DNA of 64,000 nt from an uncultured Christensenella sp. (GTDB lineage Bacteria > Bacillota_A > Clostridia > Christensenellales > Borkfalkiaceae). Below the pieces are notes generated by a model that saw only the letters and a program-made list of their open reading frames with translations, made no database searches and had not been told where the DNA came from. Where the stretch lies: contig CAJTTC010000002.1 in assembly GCA_910579295.1 (NCBI GenBank), positions 107,604 to 171,603 of the forward strand, given 5' to 3'. How positions within the stretch are numbered: position 1 is the stretch's first letter; the number at the start of each line of letters is the position of its first letter. Positions 25,752 through 35,421 of this stretch are shown here, in pieces. Position numbers and translations under genes: made by a program.

Positions 25752-26507
25752 TTATCTGCCTTCCGTAAGCACGCTCATAAAGTAGGGGACTTCCCTTTCC
25801 CAGCTCGCCTCGGTGTGCGTGCCGTCGGGCACAATGCGCGCGGTTACGGCAACGCCCTTAGAGCAGAGTATTTTGAACGTTTCGCCGAAAAGCTCCCTCT
25901 GCGGAGAATGGTTTTTAAACTCCTTAGTGCCGTAATCGGTAAAAAGCACGCAATCGCTTTTAAAATTTGCGCCCGTTATAAACGACGGCACTGCGCCGTT
26001 CTGCACCCAAAGACTCGGGGAGAGCGCCGCCCCGCGCGAAAAATATTTGCCGTACTTGGCAAGCGCGTAGAGCGTCATAAGCCCGCCCATAGAGCTGCCC
26101 GCAATAAAGGTGTGTCCCCTGTCGGGAAGCGTGCGGAAATTGCCGTCGACGTACGCCTTAAAATCGGACGTAAGCCAATCCATATATTTTTTACCGCGCC
26201 CCGTTATGCGCCGTCCGTGAAAATCAAACGATACGGGCGAATACTCCGAGAGGCGGTTATCTCCCTCGTGATTGCACTCCACCGCGGCGATAATCAATGG
26301 CGTATGCGTGCGGTCGATATAGTCCTCAAGCCCCCAGCACTTGCCGTATGTAGCCTCTTCATCGGTGAAAAGATTGTGCCCGTCGAACATATAGAGCACG
26401 GGATAGCGCTCCTCGCTCTCATAATAGCCCGAGGGCAGACACACGAAAGCCCGTCTTTCCCTGTCGCCCGTCAGCGACGGAATTTTAACATTACTGCGTA
26501 TAACCAT
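25752..26507 (-). CDS. Fes/IroE-like alpha/beta-hydrolase esterase
   Basis: A 251-aa putative esterase of the COG2819 type. VLYMFDGHNLF follows an N-terminal strand region; the nucleophile elbow is FIAGSSMGGLMTLYAL; an aspartate appears in LFTDYGTKE and the histidine in VPDGTHTEASWERE. No signal peptide, so cytoplasmic. The start at 26507 is 6 bp after the stop of the upstream hydrolase, so the two are likely co-transcribed; the longer ORF to 26603 would lie inside that gene and is rejected. Relatives hydrolyse siderophore or acyl esters; the substrate here is not known. Confidence 0.82.
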   Translation of the reverse strand: MVIRSNVKIPSLTGDRERRAFVCLPSGYYESEERYPVLYMFDGHNLFTDEEATYGKCWGLEDYIDRTHTPLIIAAVECNHEGDNRLSEYSPVSFDFHGRRITGRGKKYMDWLTSDFKAYVDGNFRTLPDRGHTFIAGSSMGGLMTLYALAKYGKYFSRGAALSPSLWVQNGAVPSFITGANFKSDCVLFTDYGTKEFKNHSPQRELFGETFKILCSKGVAVTARIVPDGTHTEASWEREVPYFMSVLTEGR

Positions 26508-26515
26508 AGCGCTTT

Positions 26516-27436
26516 TTACTTTGCAATATGCCCGTTGATAAATTCGGCAAGATCTTCGAAAAGCTGAGTAGCGCAGTCGTCGTTGACGATCTCGTGGCGG
26601 CACTTTACGTACAGCGTCATAGTAACGTCCTTTCCGTACTTTTCAAACTTGTTGTAAAGTTTGATTACTCCCTTGCTGTAATCGCCCACGGGGTCGTCCG
26701 TGCCCGAAACGAGATAGAGCGGCAGTTTGTCGGGCACTGCCTTTAAAGTCGACGCCTTGCACGCCTCGCCGATTATACTGAACAAGCCGTAAAAGGCGTT
26801 GCAGGTAAACGGCACGCCGCAGAGCGGGTCGGCGATATAGTTGTCGACGTTTTGCTGATTTGCGCTCAGCCAATCGAACGCCGTGCGGTTTTCGAATTTT
26901 TTGTTATACGACCCGAAAGCCGTGTTGTCGATAAACTTACTGCGATGCTTCCAGCCCTTGAACGTCGCAACCAAACGGGTTATAAATTTCGCACTGCCCG
27001 TGACCGCCGAGCTCTTGAAGCCCGTGCCCATAATAATCGCGCCGGCAAGCGACGAACCGTACAGAGAAATGTATTTGCGGCAGAAGAAAGAGCCCATAGA
27101 GTGCCCCATTACGAAATAGGGAAGCCCCTCGTTTTTCTTTGCGACGATATCGGTAAGCGCGCGAATGTCGGCAAGTACCGTACGCCAGCCGTTTTTTGCG
27201 GCAAAATAGCCCAAATCTTCGTCGGAGCAAACTGACTTGCCGTGACCCAGATGGTCCTCGGCGCACACCGTTATGCCTTGCTTGTTTAAAAATTCGGCAA
27301 GAGGCGCATATCGGCTTGCGTATTCAGCCATACCGTGAATTATCTGTAATACGGCTTTGGGCTCGCCCTCAGCCTGCCATATACACGCGTGAATATTGGT
27401 TTTCCCGTCCGATGAAGGATAATATATTTCCTGCAT
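26516..27436 (-). CDS. alpha/beta hydrolase, lysophospholipase / monoacylglycerol lipase-like
   Basis: A 306-aa COG2267-type (PldB-like) serine hydrolase. The oxyanion segment is LQIIHGMAEYASRY, followed by DHLGHGKS; the nucleophile Ser is in FVMGHSMGSFF near residue 114; the acid is in LVSGTDDPVGDYSKG and the base in VKCRHEIVND. It lacks a signal peptide. AAGGAGG lies just before the ATG, so it should be well translated. It heads a two-gene unit with the esterase downstream, which suggests joint action on acyl or glycerol esters; this is inference. Confidence 0.85.
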   Translation of the reverse strand: MQEIYYPSSDGKTNIHACIWQAEGEPKAVLQIIHGMAEYASRYAPLAEFLNKQGITVCAEDHLGHGKSVCSDEDLGYFAAKNGWRTVLADIRALTDIVAKKNEGLPYFVMGHSMGSFFCRKYISLYGSSLAGAIIMGTGFKSSAVTGSAKFITRLVATFKGWKHRSKFIDNTAFGSYNKKFENRTAFDWLSANQQNVDNYIADPLCGVPFTCNAFYGLFSIIGEACKASTLKAVPDKLPLYLVSGTDDPVGDYSKGVIKLYNKFEKYGKDVTMTLYVKCRHEIVNDDCATQLFEDLAEFINGHIAK

Positions 27437-27509
27437 AAGAATTCCTCCTTATATTGCCCGTCGCTTCCGACGTCTTGATTATACCACCGCATTTTTGTGA
27501 AATCAAACG

Positions 27510-29843
27510 TTAGCCCCGCCTTTTTGCCAACATTTTCCTTAAACCTTTAAAAAAATGCCCGTTGCAAGCCAACAAAAACCCCTGCGCCTGCACGTCGTTA
27601 AAGTTGATAAACTGCAACAACGACCGCACGCTCAGCCAATCGAGAGAGCTGGACTTCATCGCGTCGCCCGAGCGTTTGGAAATTTTGGCAACCATTCCGA
27701 TAATTTTGGCGACTATCCCCTTGCAATAAATCAGGTCGGCAACCAGCATATCGAGCGTTGCCACAGCTCCCTTTTTCGGCGGAACGTAGTTTTCGTCGGG
27801 AGTTATGCGTCTGTCAAAGTATTGCTTATAGCTCAGCTTTTCGCCGCCGCCCTCAGCCAAAACACAGCCCTGCGGCAGATTGTTTCCGTCGATTACCACC
27901 TCGCCGCGGAATACGGGGCGCGTGCTGTCGGTATTGACGGTCACTTCGTATACGCCGCCCGCCTCGAAAGTCCTGCGCTCCGTATTCCACGTCCTGAATG
28001 AATACTCGTCAAAGGGTAAAAACACCTCGGCGCTCTCGCCCGCGTTTAAAAACACCTTTTTGAACAGCTTTAACTCGTACGGACTGACCTCCACGTTGCC
28101 GCGCGGCGCTTTTACGTAGACCTGAGCTACCGTTCCGCCCGCCACGCCACCCTTATTCGTCAGCTTAAAGCGCACGCCGTCGCGACTGACAGCGCAGTCG
28201 GAATACTCGAATTCCGTGTACGACAGTCCGTAGCCGAACGGATATTTTACGGGCACGTTAAAGCTGTTATAGTACTTATAGCCGACGTAAATGCCCTCGG
28301 CGCAGTCCGTCTTTAAGGGGCTCTGCGAATAAATTTCCGCACACGGCTCGGTGCGCTCGTCCATAGGATAGCTTTCGGCAAGTCTTCCCGAGGGATTGAC
28401 CTCGCCCGTTAAAATGCGCACGACTGCGCCCGCGCCGCTCTGCCCGCCGAGGTGCGCAAGTAAGAGCGCGTCGGCATACCTGTCCCAATCGGTTAAAACG
28501 GCGCTGCCGCAAAACAGAACGGCTATGACCTTTTTCCCCGTCGCCGCAAGCTCCTTTAACAGCGTTATCTGATTTTCGCTTATTTTCAGCCCGTATCTGT
28601 CGCGCCCCTCGGACTCCTGCTCCTCGTCCAGTCCCACGCACGCAATAACGGCGTCCGCGCGCGAAGCAAGTTTTAACGCTTTCCGCAACATCCGCTTATT
28701 TTCGCCGCCGAAACGTTCGAAGCCCTCGGCGTATCCGATATAATTTAGGCTCGAATTGGCAATTGCCCCTAATATATTGTCCAACGAAGTCGGATTTATC
28801 TGCGAAGAGCCCGCGCCCTGATACCTCGGGCGCTTTGCAAAACTGCCGACTACAGCTATCCTTTCACCGCCTTTAAGGGGCAGAGCGTTTTTATCGTTTT
28901 TCAACAGCACTGCGCTCTCCTCGGCGACCTTTCTGGCAAACTCGGAATGCTCGCGCCTGTCGAACGGAGCGACCTCTATTTTCTGCGCACGGCGAACAAA
29001 AGCGCATAAACGCTCCACGCATTTATCCACGTCGCGCTCGTCAAGCTCCCCGCTTTCAACCGCCGCGACGACCTCCGCCGCGGACATTTTACAGCTGGGC
29101 ATTTCGAGGTCCGCGCCCGCCTTTACCGCCGCTACGCGCCCGCGGCTGCCGCCCCAATCGGAAACGACAAGCCCGCCGAAGTCCCACTCCCCCCTTAGTA
29201 CCGTCTGCAAAAGATAGGCGTTCTGATTGCAGTACACGCCGTTGAGCTTGTTGTATGCCGACATTACCGCGCCCGCGCCGCCCTCTTTTACGGCAATTTC
29301 AAAGCCCGTAAGATAGGTTTCGCGCAGAGTCTGCTCGTCCACGCGGCTGTCGCAGTACATACGCGCATACTCCCTGCAATTGACCGCGAAGTGCTTGATA
29401 CAGGAGGTTACGCCCGTGCTCTGAATGCCGCGAACGTACGCCGCCGCGATTTTGCCCGAGAGATAGCCGTCCTCGGAAAAGTACTCGAAATTTCTTCCGC
29501 AGAGCGGACTTCGCTTGATATTCAGACCGGGGCCTAAGACCATACCCACGCCGAAAGACGCCGCCTCCCTGCCGATATATTCGCCTAACTTTCCGCACAG
29601 CTCCTCGTCGAACGAGCACGCAACTGCCGAAGCCGTCGGGAAGCACGTTGCGGGAAGAGACGTGCCCAACCCCAAATGGTTGGGGCGCTTAGCCTGCACG
29701 CGCATACCGTGCGGTCCGTCGGATAGCTTTACGGACGGCAAACCAAGCTCCTTGCACTCCGCCGTGCTCCAGAAGCTCTTGCCCGTCAAGAGGCGCGCCT
29801 TTGTTCTGATATCGAGTTGCTCTGTCTTTTTACTTTCTTCCAT
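27510..29843 (-). CDS. glycoside hydrolase family 3 beta-glucosidase
   Basis: A 777-aa GH3 enzyme. The N-terminal TIM-barrel domain starts with SFWSTAECKELGLPSVKLSDGPHGMR; the catalytic nucleophile Asp is in VVSDWGG near residue 225; KHFAVNCRE is the substrate-binding KH motif. The alpha/beta domain (about 320-530) has VVGSFAKRPRYQGAGSS and VIACVGLDEEQESEGRDR, and the fibronectin-III-like domain follows near 600-680, then a ~90-residue unassigned tail (LDMLVADLIYCKGIVAKI). No signal peptide: it probably cleaves imported beta-glucosides. Start at 29843 has AAAGGATTG upstream and a TTGCAA-17-TAAAAT promoter. Exact sugar specificity is unknown. Confidence 0.93.
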   Translation of the reverse strand: MEESKKTEQLDIRTKARLLTGKSFWSTAECKELGLPSVKLSDGPHGMRVQAKRPNHLGLGTSLPATCFPTASAVACSFDEELCGKLGEYIGREAASFGVGMVLGPGLNIKRSPLCGRNFEYFSEDGYLSGKIAAAYVRGIQSTGVTSCIKHFAVNCREYARMYCDSRVDEQTLRETYLTGFEIAVKEGGAGAVMSAYNKLNGVYCNQNAYLLQTVLRGEWDFGGLVVSDWGGSRGRVAAVKAGADLEMPSCKMSAAEVVAAVESGELDERDVDKCVERLCAFVRRAQKIEVAPFDRREHSEFARKVAEESAVLLKNDKNALPLKGGERIAVVGSFAKRPRYQGAGSSQINPTSLDNILGAIANSSLNYIGYAEGFERFGGENKRMLRKALKLASRADAVIACVGLDEEQESEGRDRYGLKISENQITLLKELAATGKKVIAVLFCGSAVLTDWDRYADALLLAHLGGQSGAGAVVRILTGEVNPSGRLAESYPMDERTEPCAEIYSQSPLKTDCAEGIYVGYKYYNSFNVPVKYPFGYGLSYTEFEYSDCAVSRDGVRFKLTNKGGVAGGTVAQVYVKAPRGNVEVSPYELKLFKKVFLNAGESAEVFLPFDEYSFRTWNTERRTFEAGGVYEVTVNTDSTRPVFRGEVVIDGNNLPQGCVLAEGGGEKLSYKQYFDRRITPDENYVPPKKGAVATLDMLVADLIYCKGIVAKIIGMVAKISKRSGDAMKSSSLDWLSVRSLLQFINFNDVQAQGFLLACNGHFFKGLRKMLAKRRG

Positions 29844-29863
29844 TTTGTCAATCCTTTGAAGTT

Positions 29864-29892
29864 ATTTTACCACTTGCTACGCCTTTTTGCAA
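29864..29892 (-). promoter_or_regulatory. promoter of the GH3 gene
   Basis: On the minus strand TTGCAA (29892-29887), 17 bp, TAAAAT (29869-29864), directly upstream of the start codon region; the leader would be very short, about 15 nt. Confidence 0.5.
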
Positions 29893-29982
29893 GGAAATAT
29901 TTTGAATGTATGAATATTTGCATAAAAAATTTATAATACGCCATAAAAATGAATAAATTTTAAAAAATATTAATTGAAAGCA

Positions 29983-30011
29983 TTGACAAACTAATAATTA
30001 TGTATTATAAT
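29983..30011 (+). promoter_or_regulatory. promoter of the T-box leader
   Basis: Consensus TTGACA (29983-29988), 17 bp, TATAAT (30006-30011). It drives the T-box leader and trpB2. Confidence 0.85.
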
Positions 30012-30017
30012 CACAAC

Positions 30018-30291
30018 AATAACACAAACCGCAGAAGCGAGAGGTGCGGCGATACGTGCGCTTACAGAGAGGTCGGGCAGGGTGAGAGCCGACGGCACGC
30101 AGTACGCCGTTTGGGTCGCCGAGGGCGCGCGGGAAAAAGTTTTTAGTATCGCGCGACGAGAAGGTTAGCGTAAGTAACCGAGGGAATGAACACGTTCCCT
30201 ACAGAGTGCGGAGAGCTCTCTCCGAAGCAAGGTGGCAACGCGGATATTCAATTCGTCCTTGACAGATAGTTCTATCTGTCGGGATTTTTTT
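30018..30291 (+). promoter_or_regulatory. T-box riboswitch, probably tRNA-Trp responsive
   Basis: The 14-nt T-box AAGGTGGCAACGCGG is at 30229-30243. It is followed by an intrinsic terminator: TCCTTGACAGATAG pairs with CTATCTGTCGGGA (30256-30284), then T7. Upstream is a large Stem I with the distal AGAGAGGTCGG and GGTGAGAGCC loop elements (30066-30090). A TGG at 30112-30114 followed by G, on the 3' side of the lower loop, is the best candidate specifier codon (Trp). The UGGC of the T-box bulge would pair with an acceptor end GCCA, which fits tRNA-Trp (G73). The downstream gene encodes a tryptophan synthase beta chain, which agrees. The class call is secure; the specifier is likely but not certain. 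Confidence 0.9.
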
Positions 30292-30338
30292 ATATTCCGA
30301 ATAGACAAATAATAAAATATTTATAGGAGGGCGCAACA

Positions 30339-31691
30339 ATGAGCGACAAAAACGTACCGTACAAGACGTATCTGACCGAAGAGGAATTACCTAAAAAATG
30401 GTTGAACATAAAGGGCTTTATGAAGGATAAGCCCGCTCCCCTTATCAATCCCGCCACGCGCGAAGCGTGCACAAAGAAGGAGCTTTGCGAAGTCTTTTGC
30501 GAGGAGCTTGCCGAACAGGAGCTGAACGCTACGGATAAATTTATAGATATCCCCAAGCCGATAACCGATTTTTACAAGCTGTACCGTCCGAGCCCGCTCG
30601 TAAGGGCGTACGGGCTGGAAAAATACCTCGACACGCCCGCCGAAATCTACTACAAGTTCGAGGGGAACAACACCTCGGGCTCGCACAAGCTCAACTCGGC
30701 GGCGGCGCAGATTTACTATGCGAAGAAGCAGGGACTTAAAGCCGTTACCACCGAAACGGGCGCGGGGCAATGGGGCACGGCGCTTGCTATGGCGGGGGCG
30801 TACTTCGGTATGCCCGTCAAGGTGTATATGGTCAAGGTTTCGTATGAGCAAAAGCCTTTCAGGCGCAACGTAATGAACGTCTACGGAGCAAGCGTTGTGT
30901 CCTCCCCCTCGCAAACCACCGAGGCGGGCAGAAAAATTCTCGCCGAACACCTCGACACAAACGGCTCTTTGGGTTGCGCCATTTCCGAAGCGGTAGAAGC
31001 CGCGGTAACCGACCCCGCGCACGGCACTCGCTACGTGTTGGGCTCGGTTCTAGATCAGGTTCTCCTCCACCAATCCGTGATAGGCTTGGAAACGCAAACG
31101 GCTCTTGAAAAGATTGGGAGAAAGCCCGATATTATCGTTGGGTGTGCGGGCGGCGGCTCCAATCTGGGCGGACTTATCGCGCCGTTTATGGCTGAAAAGT
31201 TAGAGGGCAAAGCCAATCCGCGCGTCATTGCCGTAGAGCCCGCAAGCTGCCCCTCGCTTACGCGCGGGCAATACCGCTACGACTTCTGCGATACGGGTAA
31301 AATTACTCCGCTTGCAAAAATGTACACCCTCGGTTGCGACTTTATCCCCGCCGCAAATCACGCGGGCGGACTGCGCTATCACGGTATGAGCCCGATACTA
31401 TCCAAACTTTACGACGACAGGCTTATAGAGGCAACCTCTTATACGCAGACGGCAGTTTTCGACGCCGCCGTCACCTTTGCAAGGATAGAGGGCACGCTCC
31501 CCGCCCCCGAGTCCTCGCACGCCATAAAGGGCGCAATCGACGCGGCGTTGGAGTGCAAGGCAAAGGGCGAAAAGAAAGTCATAGTTTTCGGGCTTACGGG
31601 CACGGGATATTTCGATTTAAAAGCTTACGACGAATTTTTAAGCGGGAAGATGACCGACCGCATTCCCACCGACAAAGAAATAGGAATTTAG
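30339..31691 (+). CDS. trpB2: tryptophan synthase beta chain, TrpB2 type
   Basis: A 450-aa PLP enzyme that makes tryptophan from serine and indole. It belongs to the longer TrpB2 group (COG1350): characteristic N-terminal extension with LPKKWLNIK, RPSPLVRAYGLEKYL, and EGNNTSGSHKLNSA with the PLP lysine at about 117, ETGAGQWGTALA and the phosphate-binding GCAGGGSNLGG. TrpB2 proteins usually act without TrpA, using free indole; no trpA or other trp gene is here, consistent with indole salvage. The GGAGG ribosome binding site lies after the T-box terminator, so expression should rise when tRNA-Trp is uncharged. A hairpin terminator follows. Confidence 0.94.
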   Translation: MSDKNVPYKTYLTEEELPKKWLNIKGFMKDKPAPLINPATREACTKKELCEVFCEELAEQELNATDKFIDIPKPITDFYKLYRPSPLVRAYGLEKYLDTPAEIYYKFEGNNTSGSHKLNSAAAQIYYAKKQGLKAVTTETGAGQWGTALAMAGAYFGMPVKVYMVKVSYEQKPFRRNVMNVYGASVVSSPSQTTEAGRKILAEHLDTNGSLGCAISEAVEAAVTDPAHGTRYVLGSVLDQVLLHQSVIGLETQTALEKIGRKPDIIVGCAGGGSNLGGLIAPFMAEKLEGKANPRVIAVEPASCPSLTRGQYRYDFCDTGKITPLAKMYTLGCDFIPAANHAGGLRYHGMSPILSKLYDDRLIEATSYTQTAVFDAAVTFARIEGTLPAPESSHAIKGAIDAALECKAKGEKKVIVFGLTGTGYFDLKAYDEFLSGKMTDRIPTDKEIGI

Positions 31692-31787
31692 CGACGCGTC
31701 GCCGCAGCCAAGTATCTTAATTACTATCCGCTTAACCGACTTCACCGCTCTTCAAATTGAAATTTATCTTTTTAATAATATGTAATT

Positions 31788-31821
31788 AAAAGCTCTTGAA
31801 CAATTTGTCCGAGAGCTTTTT
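31788..31821 (+). terminator. trpB2 terminator
   Basis: AAAAGCTCT (31788-31796) pairs with AGAGCTTTT (31812-31820), giving a hairpin ending in a short U-tract. Confidence 0.65.
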
Positions 31822-31882
31822 ATAATTGCTTAAAAGTGCAACTCTTAAATATTCAGGTTCGCCTTATAACGCCGACCGCCAT

Positions 31883-34072
31883 TCAATTTTTAATAGAGCG
31901 CGAATTGTGGCACGTAAAATACAGCAATTGACGGGTTGCCGAAAGTCTTTTAACGGCGTTCGCGCAACCGACAAAGCGCTCTTCGTCAAGGTGAACGAAC
32001 GGGTCGTCCATAAGCATAAACGGCGCACTCCCGCCGAAAATTTCGTCGGCAAGAGCAAGTCGGAAGCACAGCGTACTGACCGTCCTCTGGCCCGAGCTTA
32101 AATACTCCTCGCCCCTCAACGCGCCGCCCTGTTGCGTAAGCACGTTAAAATTTTTATCCATTTCTATGCCGTCGGAAGCTACGCCCGCCGACTTTAAGTA
32201 CTCGGCGTATCTGCTTCTTACGGGCGCTACGAGCCGTTCGGCAATCGCGCCGTCCGCCCTGCGCAGACAGTCAGCCGCGCTCTTTAACAGCATATATCTG
32301 TGCTCGTATTCCCCTCTGCGCTCCTCCTCGCGTTCAAGTTCGGCGTTAAGCTCTATGAGCCTTTCCGCGCTCTCCTCGCATTCCTCAATCAGCTTATCGG
32401 CGGCAATCAACCGCACGTTAACGGCGTCGATCTCCGCAGTAATTTCTTCAAGCCCCCTGCTCTCGCCGCTCTCCTTGCTATCTGACACGTCGTTCTCCGC
32501 CGCATATTTCTGCGCGTTATCAACGTACGCCTGCGCGCTCATTTCAAGCCTGTTAATCTCACTCACGTCGCGTAAGACACGCGCAATAGCCGCTTCATAG
32601 CCGTGCGCATAATCGATATGATAAGCGCTAAAAAAGCCGTTAATTCGCGCATATGTGCCGTCCAATTGATTTTTGAGGAGCTTACGCCGTCCGTCAATCG
32701 CGCTCTCTTCGGCGCACAGCTCGCAATACTCTCCCCAATCGCTCTCGAAGCGGGCGAAACCGTCTGCGCCCCCGTCATAGCCGAATTTCGCCAGAAATTT
32801 ATTCAGATATTCCGCGCCGTCAGCCGTACGCCTGTCTTCAACCGCGTCGGCAGCCTTAGTCTTGCCTTTAAGCAATAACGCAACCGCAAAAGCGGCGAAT
32901 AACAGACCGACAACGCCGCAAGCAACCGCCCCGTAAAGTACGCCCGCAATTGCCAGAACAACCGCCGCGATAACGCAAACTACGGCAATCCCGCACGCCA
33001 AAAGCGCAAGCCGTTTACCCCGTGCAGTATCCTTACCGCCGCTCGGCGCATTACCGCCCGCGCCTTCTCCGCTTACAATCCTCTTGCACTTTTCGATTTC
33101 TGTTTTAGTCGGTTCTTCGGCAAACCGTCCGCGCAATCCTTCAAGCCGCGACCGCTTCCCCTCGCCGAATTCGAGCTGTCTTATCGCGCTTTCCAGCCCG
33201 CGCGCCTCAGCAACGTCTCTCTGCACGCTCTCCGCGCCGCTCGCTTCGGGCACTCCGTCGGAGTACGCGGCGGCAATTGCCCGCGCCTTTTCGCGCTCTC
33301 CCTCGGCGGTCGAAAGATATCTGCGATAAGCCTGCCTCTTCGCCTCCGTAGCCGCGCCGCCCGCCGCGCTCTTGTACTCGCCGTCAAGTCGGCTCTTTTC
33401 ACGCGCAAGCTCAACACGTCGGGAATACGCCTCTCCGAGCATTTCCTTTTTGCTTCGGGCGGCATATATGTCGGCTCGAATTGCCGAAACGCGCTCGTTT
33501 TGACCGTTTATAAGCCCGCCGTTTCCTCTGTCGGCACGGTACTTTTTGCGCTCCGTATCCAAAACCTTTAAGGCTAAGTCAAGGTTGCTTCCGTCGTCCA
33601 TAAACGCGTTCAACCGAGTTTTAATATCCCCCGTCGTTCCCGTACCAAGGTCGTCGGGCGACACGTACAGGACGCGCGTGAACGACTCCTCGTCAAGTCC
33701 GAAAACGCTTTTGCCAACGCACTCTCCGAACGCCTCGCTACGCTCCGCGCCGCAATACACGGCAAGCTCGTCCCTTTTCTCGCTCTTCGCGTCAAAGAAA
33801 CGCTCCACGCGGTAAATTTTTCCGTCCTTCTCAAACCTGACGCTGCCGCCGTAACGCGCACCCGAGAACGGTTTGTAATGAGTCCTGTCGCTCAGCCCTT
33901 TTGCGTTCGCCCTGTCCGAGGGCAAGCCGTAAAACACCGCTCGGAGAAAGGCGCAGAGCGTGCTCTTCCCCCAGCCGTTGGCAAAGCAATAAGAATTTAG
34001 CCCGCCGTCAAAAGTCAGCTCTTCGTCAACAAGCCCGCCAAATCCCTCTATGCGGCACGACAGAAGCTTCAT
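31883..34072 (-). CDS. yhaN: YhaN-like SMC/SbcC-type ATPase
   Basis: A 729-aa coiled-coil ABC-type ATPase. The Walker A reads FANGWGKST near residues 32-40: the first glycine of the P-loop is phenylalanine, a change shared with related clostridial proteins as far as I recall. Long coiled-coil arms run from about 180 to 320 and 460 to 600; two hydrophobic segments sit between them (about 360-415), suggesting membrane association, as in B. subtilis YhaN. The C-terminal signature is EEYLSSGQRTVSTL and Walker B is FMLMDDPFVHLDEERF. It overlaps the upstream phosphoesterase by 4 bp (ATGA), so the two proteins are coupled and probably form a complex like SbcCD that works on DNA ends. The exact role is unproven. 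Confidence 0.85.
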   Translation of the reverse strand: MKLLSCRIEGFGGLVDEELTFDGGLNSYCFANGWGKSTLCAFLRAVFYGLPSDRANAKGLSDRTHYKPFSGARYGGSVRFEKDGKIYRVERFFDAKSEKRDELAVYCGAERSEAFGECVGKSVFGLDEESFTRVLYVSPDDLGTGTTGDIKTRLNAFMDDGSNLDLALKVLDTERKKYRADRGNGGLINGQNERVSAIRADIYAARSKKEMLGEAYSRRVELAREKSRLDGEYKSAAGGAATEAKRQAYRRYLSTAEGEREKARAIAAAYSDGVPEASGAESVQRDVAEARGLESAIRQLEFGEGKRSRLEGLRGRFAEEPTKTEIEKCKRIVSGEGAGGNAPSGGKDTARGKRLALLACGIAVVCVIAAVVLAIAGVLYGAVACGVVGLLFAAFAVALLLKGKTKAADAVEDRRTADGAEYLNKFLAKFGYDGGADGFARFESDWGEYCELCAEESAIDGRRKLLKNQLDGTYARINGFFSAYHIDYAHGYEAAIARVLRDVSEINRLEMSAQAYVDNAQKYAAENDVSDSKESGESRGLEEITAEIDAVNVRLIAADKLIEECEESAERLIELNAELEREEERRGEYEHRYMLLKSAADCLRRADGAIAERLVAPVRSRYAEYLKSAGVASDGIEMDKNFNVLTQQGGALRGEEYLSSGQRTVSTLCFRLALADEIFGGSAPFMLMDDPFVHLDEERFVGCANAVKRLSATRQLLYFTCHNSRSIKN

Positions 34073-35109
34073 AACTCCACCTCCCCGCGCGCAAGAGCGT
34101 CGAGCCCCAGAATTATAACGCGCTCCTTGTCCTCATCGGCAATGCTTGCGTCAGCCAACACCGTGCGCACAAACTCGCCCCTGAGCGAAGTTTCGCCCGA
34201 TACCGCGGACACGTCGTTATTTTTAACCGTCTTATCCTTGACCGAAGCATACGCGCAGGACGGCGAAAGATATGCGGCGATATCCTCCGCAAGCCTGTCG
34301 TCATAAAAATTAATTCGACCGCACAGTTCTACCCTGATAACGTCGTTTTTAGCAAATTGCGCTTTATCCTTAACGCGCGCAAACGCTTCGTAAGCGCTGT
34401 CCGCTCCCGTGACGTCTATGCGGAACAGACGAATTACCTTGCCCGCAAACGGCACGAATTTAAACGAATTTTTATCGGTATCCAATAAAACAAAGCCCTT
34501 TTCACCCGTTTCGTCAAAGCCGCGCCCCTCCAGACAACCGCTGTAAGCATAACTGCCGCGGCTGTCCAGCTTGCCAGCGGAATACGAATGGATATGCCCG
34601 AGAGCGAGATAGTCTATATTTCTGTCGCGCAATCTGCCGAGATTTATATCGCCGCCCGTCTGACCGTGCAACACCGCGATATTGTAACGCTCTGAATTGC
34701 ATTTCAGTTCCGCATACATATCGCCGCCGTACGGCAACTCCGCGCCGTAAATATCAACGTTCCCGTACGAGTATGCCGTCCACCTGTCACCGAAAGTTTT
34801 CAGGTTGACGAGCCCGTCCTCGGAATAGCTCTCCAAACCGTCGTGATTGCCGCGAAGATACAGAAAGTCAATATTCGGGTTAGCCCGCACCGCGTCGTAG
34901 AAAAACTGTTTATCGCGCCTGAAAGGACGGTCGGCGTCAAATACGTCGCCGGCGAGAATGATAACCTTTACGTTTTCACGAGCGGCGTAAGCGAGCATTC
35001 GGTTGAACGTAGCGCGGATCTCGCCCCTGCGCCTTTCCGCTTCATCAACGCCGAAATGACTGTCCATAGGCGCTCCGAGATGTATGTCCGCGCAATGTAT
35101 AATTTTCAA
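34069..35109 (-). CDS. yhaO: YhaO-like SbcD-type metallophosphoesterase
   Basis: A 346-aa calcineurin-like phosphoesterase. The metal ligands are visible in order: KIIHCADIHLG (D, H), ILAGDVFD (D), LRGNHDG (N, H), VLHGQTGG (H) and LALGHIHSY (H, H). This is the nuclease half of SbcD-type pairs. I choose the TTG at 35109 as start, because the homologous N terminus begins there (LKIIHCADIHLG) and GAGGAG lies 10 nt upstream; the ATG at 35229 would add 40 unrelated residues. The stop overlaps the yhaN start. Family assignment is firm; DNA substrate is inferred. Confidence 0.85.
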   Translation of the reverse strand: MKIIHCADIHLGAPMDSHFGVDEAERRRGEIRATFNRMLAYAARENVKVIILAGDVFDADRPFRRDKQFFYDAVRANPNIDFLYLRGNHDGLESYSEDGLVNLKTFGDRWTAYSYGNVDIYGAELPYGGDMYAELKCNSERYNIAVLHGQTGGDINLGRLRDRNIDYLALGHIHSYSAGKLDSRGSYAYSGCLEGRGFDETGEKGFVLLDTDKNSFKFVPFAGKVIRLFRIDVTGADSAYEAFARVKDKAQFAKNDVIRVELCGRINFYDDRLAEDIAAYLSPSCAYASVKDKTVKNNDVSAVSGETSLRGEFVRTVLADASIADEDKERVIILGLDALARGEVEL

Positions 35110-35340
35110 TTTACTTTCACTCCTCGCTGAATTGACCCCGCTATATGCCGCAACCAATGCCGTTTTTATCATATTTTGCAGCGTTTTTGCGGAGCTTATC
35201 GAACAATAGTATACATCAACGCGTTGCAAAACACAAGTAGAATTTTTTGCGTAATGAGCAAATGCCGAGCCGCTATAAACGGCAAAAACGGCTCAATATA
35301 AAAAAATATATTAAAAATAAAAAAACGCACGCAAAAATGC

Positions 35341-35369
35341 TTGAAATTTTGCGCAACGTCTTATATAAT
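35341..35369 (+). promoter_or_regulatory. tRNA-Gln promoter
   Basis: TTGAAA (35341-35346), 17 bp, TATAAT (35364-35369), about 50 bp before the mature tRNA 5' end. Confidence 0.7.
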
Positions 35370-35421
35370 AATTAAGCAAATACGGGCAACGGCGTTAAAA
35401 GCGCTCAACCGTTATAGTCAT

